Source: an uncultured bacterium | GTDB lineage: Bacteria; Bacteroidota; Bacteroidia; Bacteroidales; Muribaculaceae | Length of the DNA stretch: 10,296 bases | Direction: 5' to 3' | Assembly (NCBI GenBank): GCA_946184715.1 | Contig: CAMHGU010000065.1 | Coordinates: forward strand, 1 to 10,296 | Shown here: piece by piece, positions 1 through 5,695 of the stretch | Layout of the letters: each line of letters opens with the position of its first letter | Numbering within the stretch: the stretch's first letter is position 1 | Position numbers and translations under genes: made by a program | The notes under the pieces: generated by a model | Told to the model about the DNA's origin: nothing | The model's input: only the letters and a program-made list of their open reading frames with translations | Database searches by the model: none

Positions 1-5
1 GGGTT

Positions 6-35
6 TTGTCAGGTGGCGAAAATGTTGTAATTTTA
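6..35 (+). promoter_or_regulatory. Putative promoter of the TetR-family gene
   Basis: TTG at 6-8, a 19-nt spacer, then TAATTTTA at 28-35. This differs from the Bacteroidota -7 consensus TAnnTTTG only in the last base. The -7 box ends 9 nt before the ATG at 45, the same geometry as the promoter ahead of the first ChrA gene. If real, it rules out the upstream in-frame TTG at position 6 as a start codon, because that codon would be the -33 box. One mismatch and lack of upstream sequence keep confidence low. Confidence 0.35.
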
Positions 36-44
36 CGGCCTGCA

Positions 45-626
45 ATGGCTCTGAATACGCGTGAACGGCTGCTGGATGTGGCTCGACAGCTCTTCGCCAA
101 GAAGGGCGTCGAGAATACCACGATGAACGACATCGCCGAGGTGTCGGGCAAGGGTCGTCGCACCATCTACACCTACTTCCGCAATAAGCGCGAGATCTTC
201 AACGCTCTAGTGCACGAGGAGAGCGAGAAGATGATGCAGCAGCTCACCGACCTGCTGACGCTCGATGCCGACCCCGAGGAGAAACTTAAGCGCTTCATAT
301 TCATACGCTTCGAGGCGGTGAAGGAGACGGTGTCGCGCAATGGCTCGTTGCGGGCTCTCTTCTTCCGCGATGTGCGTAAGGTGGAGCACGCCCGGCGGCT
401 CACCACGGCGCGCGAGGCGGCAATCCTCAGGCAGATACTCGCCGACGGCGTGGCCAAGGGGGTGTTCCGCATAGAGCGCCTCGACCAGACGGTGATGGTG
501 CTCCTGCTCGCCTTGCAGGGGCTCGACGTGCCCTATATCCGCGACAACTTCGCCGAGCTTGGCATCGACAAGTTGAGCCTGCGCGACAACATTATGAACT
601 TTATCCTCCACGGTATAAAGCGCTGA
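45..626 (+). CDS. TetR/AcrR-family transcriptional regulator
   Basis: A 193-residue protein with typical TetR-family length and layout. The N-terminal DNA-binding domain covers about residues 3-55. Its helix-turn-helix reads TTMNDIAEVSGKGRRTIYTYF (residues 26-45 or so, shown here as a motif), followed by the usual F-x-N-K-x-x-I-F segment. The remaining C-terminal half is helical and divergent, as expected for a ligand-binding and dimerisation domain; no ligand can be read from it. I chose the ATG at 45 over the in-frame TTG at 6 because the TTG would add a non-helical leader outside the family pattern and overlaps a candidate -33 box. fabG follows 41 nt later on the same strand, and a 16-bp palindrome lies between them. 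Control of its own operon, or of fatty acid or ketoacyl reduction, is therefore plausible. The family call is firm; the target is inference. Confidence 0.9.
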   Translation: MALNTRERLLDVARQLFAKKGVENTTMNDIAEVSGKGRRTIYTYFRNKREIFNALVHEESEKMMQQLTDLLTLDADPEEKLKRFIFIRFEAVKETVSRNGSLRALFFRDVRKVEHARRLTTAREAAILRQILADGVAKGVFRIERLDQTVMVLLLALQGLDVPYIRDNFAELGIDKLSLRDNIMNFILHGIKR

Positions 627-632
627 AAACTA

Positions 633-648
633 ATATTTTGCAAAATAT
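633..648. promoter_or_regulatory. 16-bp perfect palindrome between tetR and fabG; candidate operator
   Basis: ATATTTTGCAAAATAT is a perfect palindrome centred at 640/641, in the 41-nt gap between the regulator stop and the fabG ATG. TetR-family dimers bind palindromes of about this size, often beside their own gene, so an operator for the upstream regulator is a reasonable inference. The region is AT-rich, so chance symmetry is possible. No clean TAnnTTTG box was found here, so fabG may depend on read-through from the regulator's promoter. Confidence 0.5.
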
Positions 649-667
649 ATTTTAAACCGAAAGAAGA

Positions 668-1405
668 ATGAAATTATTAGAAGGTAAAACAGCTCTCATC
701 ACCGGTGCCGCCCGCGGTATCGGCAAGGCTATTGCCCTGAAATTTGCCGCAGAAGGCGCCAACATCGCCTTCACCGACCTTGAAGTGAACGAAGAAACCG
801 AAGCCGAAATCGCCGCGCTCGGCGTTAAGGCTAAGAGTTACGCTTCCAATGCCGCCGACTTTGCTCAGACCGAGAAGGTGGTTACGGCCATCAAGGAGGA
901 ATTTGGCAGCATCGATATCCTCGTGAACAATGCCGGTATTACCAAAGACGGCCTTATGCTGCGCATGAGCGAGGCTCAATGGGACGCCGTGATAGGCGTC
1001 AACCTGAAGTCGGCGTTCAATTTCATCCACGCCTGCGTGCCTATTATGATGCGCCAGCGTGCCGGCTCTATCATCAATATGGCCTCGGTGGTGGGCGTGC
1101 ACGGCAATGCCGGGCAGTCCAACTATGCCGCTTCGAAGGCCGGCCTTATCGCACTGGCCAAGAGTATCGCTCAGGAGATGGGCCCGCGCGGTATCCGCGC
1201 CAACGCCATCGCTCCGGGCTTCATCGACACCGCGATGACGCAGTCGCTGCCCGAGGCCGTGCGCCAAGAGTGGTGCCAGAAGATTCCTCTGCGCCGCGGC
1301 GGCACAGTGGACGACATCGCCAACCTCGCCGTGTTCCTCGCTTCGGATAAGTCGAGCTACATCAGCGGCCAGGTAATCCAGGTGGATGGCGGTATGAATA
1401 TGTAA
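668..1405 (+). CDS. fabG: 3-oxoacyl-[acyl-carrier-protein] reductase FabG (SDR family)
   Basis: A 245-residue classical short-chain dehydrogenase/reductase, the normal FabG length. Visible elements in order: the dinucleotide-binding TGAARGIG at 12-19, NNAG at 87-90, and the catalytic tetrad N112, S140, Y153 and K157 (YAASK context). The C-terminal end is SGQVIQVDGGMNM, which is characteristic of FabG. FabG reduces 3-oxoacyl-ACP to 3-hydroxyacyl-ACP with NADPH in the fatty acid elongation cycle, in the cytoplasm. The gene follows a TetR-type regulator and not acpP or fabF, so it may be an additional copy serving another ketoacyl substrate; I cannot decide this from the window. The start is preceded by a purine-rich AAAGAAGA stretch and not by a classic Shine-Dalgarno site. 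Confidence 0.93.
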   Translation: MKLLEGKTALITGAARGIGKAIALKFAAEGANIAFTDLEVNEETEAEIAALGVKAKSYASNAADFAQTEKVVTAIKEEFGSIDILVNNAGITKDGLMLRMSEAQWDAVIGVNLKSAFNFIHACVPIMMRQRAGSIINMASVVGVHGNAGQSNYAASKAGLIALAKSIAQEMGPRGIRANAIAPGFIDTAMTQSLPEAVRQEWCQKIPLRRGGTVDDIANLAVFLASDKSSYISGQVIQVDGGMNM

Positions 1406-1427
1406 TCAACTTCCGCTCAACCGATAA

Positions 1428-1468
1428 GCGCGCCGGCTATAAATCGCTATAGCCGGCGCGCCGCTTTT
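1428..1468 (+). terminator. Rho-independent terminator after fabG
   Basis: A perfect 14-bp GC-rich stem (1428-1441 with 1448-1461, arm GCGCGCCGGCTATA) encloses a 6-nt loop. It is followed by CGC and four T at 1465-1468. It begins 23 nt after the fabG stop. The carboxylesterase gene converges from the other side and ends at 1489, so the hairpin could also stop minus-strand transcription, although the T-tract on that side is weak. Confidence 0.8.
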
Positions 1469-1488
1469 ATGGTATCTGTAGAGGGGAA

Positions 1489-3075
1489 TCAGAGGCAGTA
1501 GTACTTGGTGAGGAAATAGGTGCGCTCCCAGTCCACGATTTTCACGTCGTTCTCGCGGGCGGGGTGGATGTCGAATTCGTCGAGCACCATCACGGGCTTC
1601 TCCTCGGTGTTGTAGAGCGGCCACTGCTTGGCCTTGCCGTCGGGCGACTGCTCGGCGGTGAGCGACGGGTTGCCGGTCTTGGCAAATTGCACCCACATCT
1701 TGCGCATCGTGCGGCAGAAGGTCTCGTCGAAGGTGCGGCCGGTGTCGGCGGTCATCTCCGGGTGGTTGAACACGATAGCCAGCTCGATGGCGTGGCCGCA
1801 TTTCATTATCGGGTCGGCCGACTCGGGCGTGAAGTAGTAGGTGTAGCACTTGCCGCCGCCCTTCGACTGCTCTTCCGATGCTCTGATGATGGCGGCTATA
1901 AACCAGCTCTGGCCGAGCATACGGCTGTCGGGCTCATAGGGGTCGCCCTCCACCTCGCTCATGTAGCTCTCGAGCAGCGCGCGCTCCTCGGCGGGCAGCG
2001 TGGCGAATTTCCCTCTCTTGCGCTCGGCGGCCCAGGCGTACCATTTCTCCAGCCCGAAGCTGCTCACGAAGAAGTCCATCTCGTCCTTATTGCAGCCTAT
2101 GAGCATCTCGATGTCGCTGGCCGCGCCTTCGGCAAAGGCCTGCCAGGTGTCGGCGGGCAGATACTTGCCGTCTCTTTCGGGAAACTGCTTTGCGAAGTTC
2201 ACCTCGGCGGCTTGCAGGAGTGTGTCGCCATCAATTTTCAGGAGGTCGGCCACGGTGGAGCAGCCGAGCGCCTCCATCAGCTTGTCGGTACACTCGATGG
2301 CCTCTTCGGGCGAGCGCGTGAGATTGATGGTGCCGCTTTGGGCTATAAGCCGCTTGAAATACTTGTGAGAGCCCTTGATGAGCGAAAGCATAGAGCAGCA
2401 ACCGGCGCCGGCCGATTCGCCCCAGATGGTGACGTTGTCGGGGTCGCCGCCGAAGCCAGCGATGTTGGCGCGCACCCATTTGAGCGCCGTGAGCTGGTCG
2501 AGAAGGCCAAGATTCTGCGCGTCGGTGTACTCCTTGCCGTCGGGCAGGTGCGACAGGTGCAGGAAGCCCATCACGCCGAGGCGATAGGCGATGGTGACCA
2601 CGACCACATCGGGGTTCTCTCTGATGAAGTTGTGGCAGTCGAACATCGGGTCGACGGTGCCGCCCGATTCGAACGCGCCGCCGTGAATCCACACCATTAC
2701 GGGCTTCTTCGTGGCAGCCGCATCGTCGGCAGTCCACACGTTGAGGTACAGGCAGTCCTCCGAGAGGTCGTACATCGAGCCAACCTCAAACGACGGGTTG
2801 CCGTAGCCGCTCTTGGCGTTGTAGTAGGCTTCGTAGATGCCATCGTCGGGGGTGGCCTCTACGGGCGCTTTCCAGCGCAGCTCGCCGGTGGGTTGCTTGC
2901 CCACGTAGGGGATGCCGCGGAAGGCAATGATGCCCTCCGTCTTGCGTCCCACGAAGGTGCCGTTTGTACACTTCACGGCCAGCGACGGGTCGTAGCGGCC
3001 GTCGGTGATCGGCTTGTTGTCGCCGCCGTACATCTCTCGCAGTGTCTCTTTGATTTGCTCGAGGGTGATTTCCAT
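1489..3075 (-). CDS. Type-B carboxylesterase, cytoplasmic alpha/beta hydrolase
   Basis: A 528-residue protein matching the carboxylesterase/lipase type-B family in length and motif order. It has F-R-G-I-P-Y near 52-57, the family signature EDCLYLNVW at 106-114, the oxyanion-hole HGG at 131-133, and the nucleophile elbow GESAGA with S221. The probable catalytic acid is E332 in NKDEM, where the family usually has DEG. The probable catalytic histidine is H428 in CGHAIELAIVFNH. A typical W-x-x-FAKTGNPS segment follows. Members hydrolyse carboxylic esters; the substrate cannot be read here. No signal peptide is visible, so it is probably cytoplasmic, unlike many secreted relatives. Starting at 3183 would add 36 residues overlapping the upstream gene and translating spacer repeats, so I prefer the ATG at 3075. 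It lies 40 nt downstream of the DUF695-like gene and is probably co-transcribed with it. Confidence 0.92.
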   Translation of the reverse strand: MEITLEQIKETLREMYGGDNKPITDGRYDPSLAVKCTNGTFVGRKTEGIIAFRGIPYVGKQPTGELRWKAPVEATPDDGIYEAYYNAKSGYGNPSFEVGSMYDLSEDCLYLNVWTADDAAATKKPVMVWIHGGAFESGGTVDPMFDCHNFIRENPDVVVVTIAYRLGVMGFLHLSHLPDGKEYTDAQNLGLLDQLTALKWVRANIAGFGGDPDNVTIWGESAGAGCCSMLSLIKGSHKYFKRLIAQSGTINLTRSPEEAIECTDKLMEALGCSTVADLLKIDGDTLLQAAEVNFAKQFPERDGKYLPADTWQAFAEGAASDIEMLIGCNKDEMDFFVSSFGLEKWYAWAAERKRGKFATLPAEERALLESYMSEVEGDPYEPDSRMLGQSWFIAAIIRASEEQSKGGGKCYTYYFTPESADPIMKCGHAIELAIVFNHPEMTADTGRTFDETFCRTMRKMWVQFAKTGNPSLTAEQSPDGKAKQWPLYNTEEKPVMVLDEFDIHPARENDVKIVDWERTYFLTKYYCL

Positions 3076-3082
3076 AGTGTCA

Positions 3083-3109
3083 GAATTATAGTGGTTATAG
3101 TGGCTATAG
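3083..3109 (-). repeat. Three 9-bp tandem repeats in the DUF695-carboxylesterase spacer
   Basis: On the minus strand the spacer reads CTATAGCCA, CTATAACCA, CTATAATTC: three consecutive 9-bp units, the third diverged at its end. They fill most of the 40 nt between the upstream stop and the carboxylesterase ATG. They may be a slippage tract or a spacer affecting translation of the esterase; no function is shown. Confidence 0.5.
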
Positions 3110-3115
3110 GAGGGG

Positions 3116-3571
3116 TTAATCCTCGTCGGCGTCGAGAATTTCGGTCTTGTCGCGCATCTCGTCGTATTCCTCCCACTGCTCATCGAGTGCGGCCTCGATG
3201 GCGAGGGGCAGGGTGGGGAGCGGTGCCAGCAGCTCGTTGAGCTTCTTCTGGAAGATGGTGAGGCTACGGGTGTAGATTACGACGTTGCGCTCGCCGTCGC
3301 CGGTGTAGATGCCGGTGACCACGGCCACGGGGTCGGCTCGGAAGCCGTCGTTGAGGGCGTCGGTCATCTGCTCCATAAGCTGCGAGGTGGCCACGTCGGG
3401 CATTCCGTCGGGGCCCGACTCGTAGCGCCAGGTGATGTCGATGCGGTAGATGAACTTGCCGGTGGAGCGCCACGGCTCTATGGCGCCGCGGCCCGTGACG
3501 ATGATAAGACGCCCGCTGTCGCTCTCGGTAGGCGCGGTCCACCATTGGTCGGTAACTCTAATCTTTGCCAT
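3116..3571 (-). CDS. DUF695-like protein of unknown function
   Basis: A 151-residue soluble protein without a signal peptide or membrane segment. The pattern recalls DUF695: an N-terminal strand-rich part (DQWWTAPTESDSGRLIIVTG), then Y-R-I-D-I-T-W-R-Y-E near 42-51. A helix containing L-M-E-Q-M-T-D-A-L-N-D follows, then VVTGIYTGDGERNVVIYTR, a helix F-Q-K-K-L-N-E-L-L, and the ending LPLAIEAALDEQWEEYDEM. The call rests on remembered family features (T-G-D-G, F/I-Y-T-R, and a terminal D-x-x-W-x-E-Y). The biochemical role of DUF695 is not established to my knowledge. It is the first gene of a probable two-gene unit with the carboxylesterase, a tenuous hint of a shared role. Confidence 0.72.
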   Translation of the reverse strand: MAKIRVTDQWWTAPTESDSGRLIIVTGRGAIEPWRSTGKFIYRIDITWRYESGPDGMPDVATSQLMEQMTDALNDGFRADPVAVVTGIYTGDGERNVVIYTRSLTIFQKKLNELLAPLPTLPLAIEAALDEQWEEYDEMRDKTEILDADED

Positions 3572-3601
3572 CGTATGGGGGTGGTTAAAGGTTTTAGGGT
3601 G

Positions 3602-3609
3602 TAAATATA
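3602..3609 (-). promoter_or_regulatory. Possible -7 box of the DUF695-carboxylesterase unit
   Basis: The minus strand reads TATATTTAC immediately after the T-tract of the preceding terminator, one base off TAnnTTTG. It lies 30 nt upstream of the DUF695-like ATG. No TTG occurs at the usual distance, because that position falls inside the terminator hairpin. If used, this promoter overlaps the end of the upstream terminator. Confidence 0.3.
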
Positions 3610-3610
3610 C

Positions 3611-3641
3611 AAAAAAAACGGGACACCTCAGAGGGTGCCCG
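3611..3641 (-). terminator. Rho-independent terminator of the thioredoxin-like gene
   Basis: On the minus strand an 8-bp stem (CGGG+CACC against GGTG+CCCG) with one bulged T and a 6-nt loop spans 3641-3619. It is followed directly by eight T (3618-3611). It sits 37 nt past the stop codon at 3678. This is the strongest intrinsic terminator in the window. Confidence 0.88.
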
Positions 3642-3677
3642 CTGTAAGCGTAAAAATTTTGTCGTCAATTAAAATGA

Positions 3678-4166
3678 TTACCGGGCGAGGAGCTCGTTGA
3701 GGTAATCAGTGGTGGGGTCGACAGCGATGATCTTCCCGGCCGGGTCGATGAGGCAGGTCATATAGCCATCGCCGAGGTGATAATCGGCGTAGATACGGCC
3801 TTCCTTGCCATCTTTGTCGAAGAATTGCGTGCTTTGCTCCACACCGTCGCGACGAATGATTTCGGCAGCCAGCTCAGCGTTGCGGTCGTAGTTGACTGCG
3901 AGGTGGGCTATGGGTGAATCGCTGTTCTCGGCGTAGCTTGCGTAGCGGAGATTATCGATTCGCGATTGGGCATCGGCGCTCGACCAGAACGTGATCATCA
4001 CGTAGTTGCCGCGCATCGACCCGAGGGTCATGGTTGTATCGGCATTGGAAATGCTGAAGTCGGGGGCGATGCTGCCTTTCATTCCGTCAACTGCTCTCGA
4101 CGAATATGCCGATACGAGCAGGGTAAGTGAGATAAGCACTGCAATCGATGCAATAGTTTTCTTCAT
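3678..4166 (-). CDS. Exported thioredoxin-fold (TlpA/AhpC-TSA-like) protein lacking CXXC
   Basis: A 162-residue protein. Residues 1-20 or so form a Sec signal peptide (MKK, then a hydrophobic stretch, LLVSA with likely cleavage near A20). There is no lipobox cysteine. The rest follows the TlpA/redoxin pattern: G-S-I-A-P-D-F-S-I at 31-39, M-x-L-G-S-M-R-G-N-Y-V-M-I-T-F-W at 46-61, then a later T-C-L-I-D-P-A-G-K-I strand at 137-146. Where active relatives have W-x-x-W-C-x-x-C, this protein has WSSADAQSR (61-69), so both cysteines are gone. The usual cis-proline before the later strand is replaced by Met136. The only cysteine is C138. Thiol-disulfide exchange by the normal mechanism is therefore unlikely; a binding or structural role is more plausible. 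The ATG at 4166 gives a normal signal peptide. An in-frame start at 4205 would put 13 charged or mixed residues before it. Confidence 0.8.
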   Translation of the reverse strand: MKKTIASIAVLISLTLLVSAYSSRAVDGMKGSIAPDFSISNADTTMTLGSMRGNYVMITFWSSADAQSRIDNLRYASYAENSDSPIAHLAVNYDRNAELAAEIIRRDGVEQSTQFFDKDGKEGRIYADYHLGDGYMTCLIDPAGKIIAVDPTTDYLNELLAR

Positions 4167-4310
4167 CTTTTGCCTTTTAGGTCCTATAATCAATCGGAAT
4201 CCCATATAGGCTCACGCCTTTGTCACGCATTCCGACCCGCCGATTTTCGGCGTGGGGCATCGCCATGTTACTCTCACCGGTGGCTCTATGATGCCCTTTC
4301 ATTTTCGGTG

Positions 4311-4341
4311 CAAAGTTACGCTTTTTGCGCCGACTGTGCAA
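4311..4341 (-). promoter_or_regulatory. Bacteroidota-type promoter of the thioredoxin-like gene
   Basis: The minus strand shows TTG (4341-4339), a 20-nt spacer, and TAACTTTG (4318-4311), an exact fit to TTG-N19~21-TAnnTTTG. Transcription should start a few bases downstream, near 4307, giving a leader of about 140 nt before the ATG at 4166. Similar words, AGTTTGCAC and ACTTTGCAC, occur at the -33 and -7 boxes. Confidence 0.75.
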
Positions 4342-4494
4342 ACTTTGGCCGAGTGCCGAAAATGTAAGTAGCTGATTATTAGCGTAGTGTGGAAAAATTT
4401 TTAACGTTTGATAAACATTAGATTTAACATTTTAACATAAAAACGCCCCTAAAATTAACAAAGTCACATCGAGAATTTGCGGTTGTGAACAAGC

Positions 4495-4526
4495 GCGGCT
4501 GCTATCGTGGTGATGATAGCAACCGC
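4495..4526. terminator. Stem-loop downstream of paralog A, possible terminator
   Basis: A 12-position stem with one mismatch (4495-4506 against 4515-4526) around an 8-nt loop, about 80 nt after the paralog A stop on the minus strand. There is no proper T-tract on either side, so termination is uncertain. It may be a 3' stabilising structure. I placed it here because it is the only strong hairpin between paralog A and the next gene. Confidence 0.4.
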
Positions 4527-4606
4527 TTAACGGGGTAACCGCGGGCTGTGGCGCCCGGTATGGATGGGTCGGCGGGCTGTTGCGTCAGGCCGCGGGGCAC
4601 GCTGAG

Positions 4607-5677
4607 TTATTGCAGGAGCTGGCGGGTGAAATAGGAGCGCTGGGCCGCGGGGAGCTGCTCTATGAGCTCGCGGAGGGCGTCGATGGTGATGCGCGGGCCT
4701 ATAGGCTCATCGTTGAAGCTGGCTTTCAGGGCGTTGACCATCGGCTTAGCCTTGGCGCGGTTGGTATAGACGTACTTGAAGAAGGCCGTGGGGTCGCTCA
4801 CGCATAGGCGTGCCACATAGTCGGCGTAGTACGGCTTGAGCGGCTCTATGGCAAGGCACTTGGCGGCCATCGACAGCGCTTTGGCGAGCGAGACGGCGCT
4901 CAGCGGCTGCTGGCGCAGCTCTATGAGGCTCAGGGCGGTGGCGTTGATGCCCGTGGGGGCCTCTTTCAGCTCCTTCTCCTTGAGGGTTATCTTGCCGAAG
5001 GGGTCGATGGCGTAGTGGTACTCGATAGCGCCGATGAAGAACTTGTCGCGGCCATCGACGGTGGCGTGGTATTCGATGCCGCGCGAGAAGACGAACGACT
5101 TGGCATCGTCGGCGATGCGCACCGTCTGGCTTCCTTCGCGCGCCTGGGTGAAGGCTCCGTGAGGTTCAGTGGCGATGGCGGCACCTATCTCGCCACCCAT
5201 TCCCACCATTACGGCGTCGAGCAGGTTGGCCTCGCCGTCATACACTGCGAGGACGTTCTCGGGGTACTGCTCGCCGTAGCGGCGATAGATGCGGTACACC
5301 ACGAGGGCACCGCAGCCGTCGATAGGGTTGACCGACACTTTGAGGAGCGCGGCCTTGTCGTAGTCGCCGCTGACGCTGGCGTCGTAGCCGAGGATATGGC
5401 GCAGCTGCTGCCTCTCACGCTCGCACAGATCCATCTTCTCGGCGAAGTGCCACTCGCCGGTGAGCTGCACGTAGCGGTTGTTGAACGCGGCGCTCTCGTC
5501 GTTGTTCACGCCGGCGAGCTCTCCCGGCGCGGGCCCGAAGTAGAGGGGCTGCACGAAGATGGGGTTGTCGCACAGCTCGCTGATGCCGTAGCGCGATTTC
5601 CAGCTGCCGCTTTGCTCATCGGCCATTGCTGAGAGGCTCATAAGTGCTATTGCTGATAGAAGGATGATACGTTTCAT
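4607..5677 (-). CDS. Secreted protein of unknown function, paralog A (longer copy)
   Basis: I do not recognise a named family. The 356-residue product starts with a Sec signal peptide (MKR, hydrophobic core, SLSAMA with likely cleavage after A19), so it is periplasmic or exported. It is clearly homologous to the gene just upstream in the operon. Shared signatures here are YGI...C-D-N-P-I-F..P (30-44), EWHFAEK (75-81), C85, VNPIDGCGALVVYR (116-129), YDGEANLLDAVMVG (146-159), EPHG (171-174) and YHYAIDP (220-226). Three cysteines are conserved between the copies (C36, C85, C122). The part up to about residue 230 looks strand-rich. Residues 245 onward are helical, and about 65 C-terminal residues (292-356) have no counterpart in paralog B. 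The gene begins 18 nt after paralog B ends, so the two are almost certainly co-transcribed. Confidence 0.85.
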   Translation of the reverse strand: MKRIILLSAIALMSLSAMADEQSGSWKSRYGISELCDNPIFVQPLYFGPAPGELAGVNNDESAAFNNRYVQLTGEWHFAEKMDLCERERQQLRHILGYDASVSGDYDKAALLKVSVNPIDGCGALVVYRIYRRYGEQYPENVLAVYDGEANLLDAVMVGMGGEIGAAIATEPHGAFTQAREGSQTVRIADDAKSFVFSRGIEYHATVDGRDKFFIGAIEYHYAIDPFGKITLKEKELKEAPTGINATALSLIELRQQPLSAVSLAKALSMAAKCLAIEPLKPYYADYVARLCVSDPTAFFKYVYTNRAKAKPMVNALKASFNDEPIGPRITIDALRELIEQLPAAQRSYFTRQLLQ

Positions 5678-5695
5678 ATTGTGGTTTTGAGGGGG

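Larger units (their letters stand above)
4167..4606. other. 440-nt region without a gene between the thioredoxin-like gene and paralog A
   Basis: No convincing open reading frame on either strand. From the left it holds the long leader of the thioredoxin-like mRNA (about 4167-4307), including a small dyad CGCCGA/TCGGCG at 4238-4252. The promoter of that gene follows at 4311-4341. An AT-rich tract (about 4371-4470) has no clean promoter match. A stem-loop lies at 4495-4526. A GC-rich 3' flank of paralog A (4531-4606) contains a near-exact direct repeat, GCGGGCTGTGGCG at 4541 and GCGGGCTGTTGCG at 4572. An unannotated small RNA cannot be excluded but nothing specific supports one. Confidence 0.6.

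Noticed and set aside
6..44. TTG start for the TetR gene, adding 13 residues
   Set aside because: The codon coincides with a candidate -33 box, and the added residues do not match the family N-terminus.
3076..3183. 36-residue N-terminal extension of the carboxylesterase
   Set aside because: It would overlap the DUF695-like gene and translate the 9-bp spacer repeats; the ATG at 3075 begins a normal family N-terminus.
1564..3240. A 558-codon plus-strand open frame
   Set aside because: It is antisense to the carboxylesterase and DUF695-like genes, whose motifs are unmistakable. Its product is low-complexity and rich in V, A, G, H and R with no family features; GC-rich codon usage leaves such frames open.
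4371..4470. AT-rich tract as an origin or integration site
   Set aside because: No iterated binding boxes, no flanking direct repeats, tRNA or integrase gene. It is ordinary AT-rich intergenic DNA as far as can be seen.
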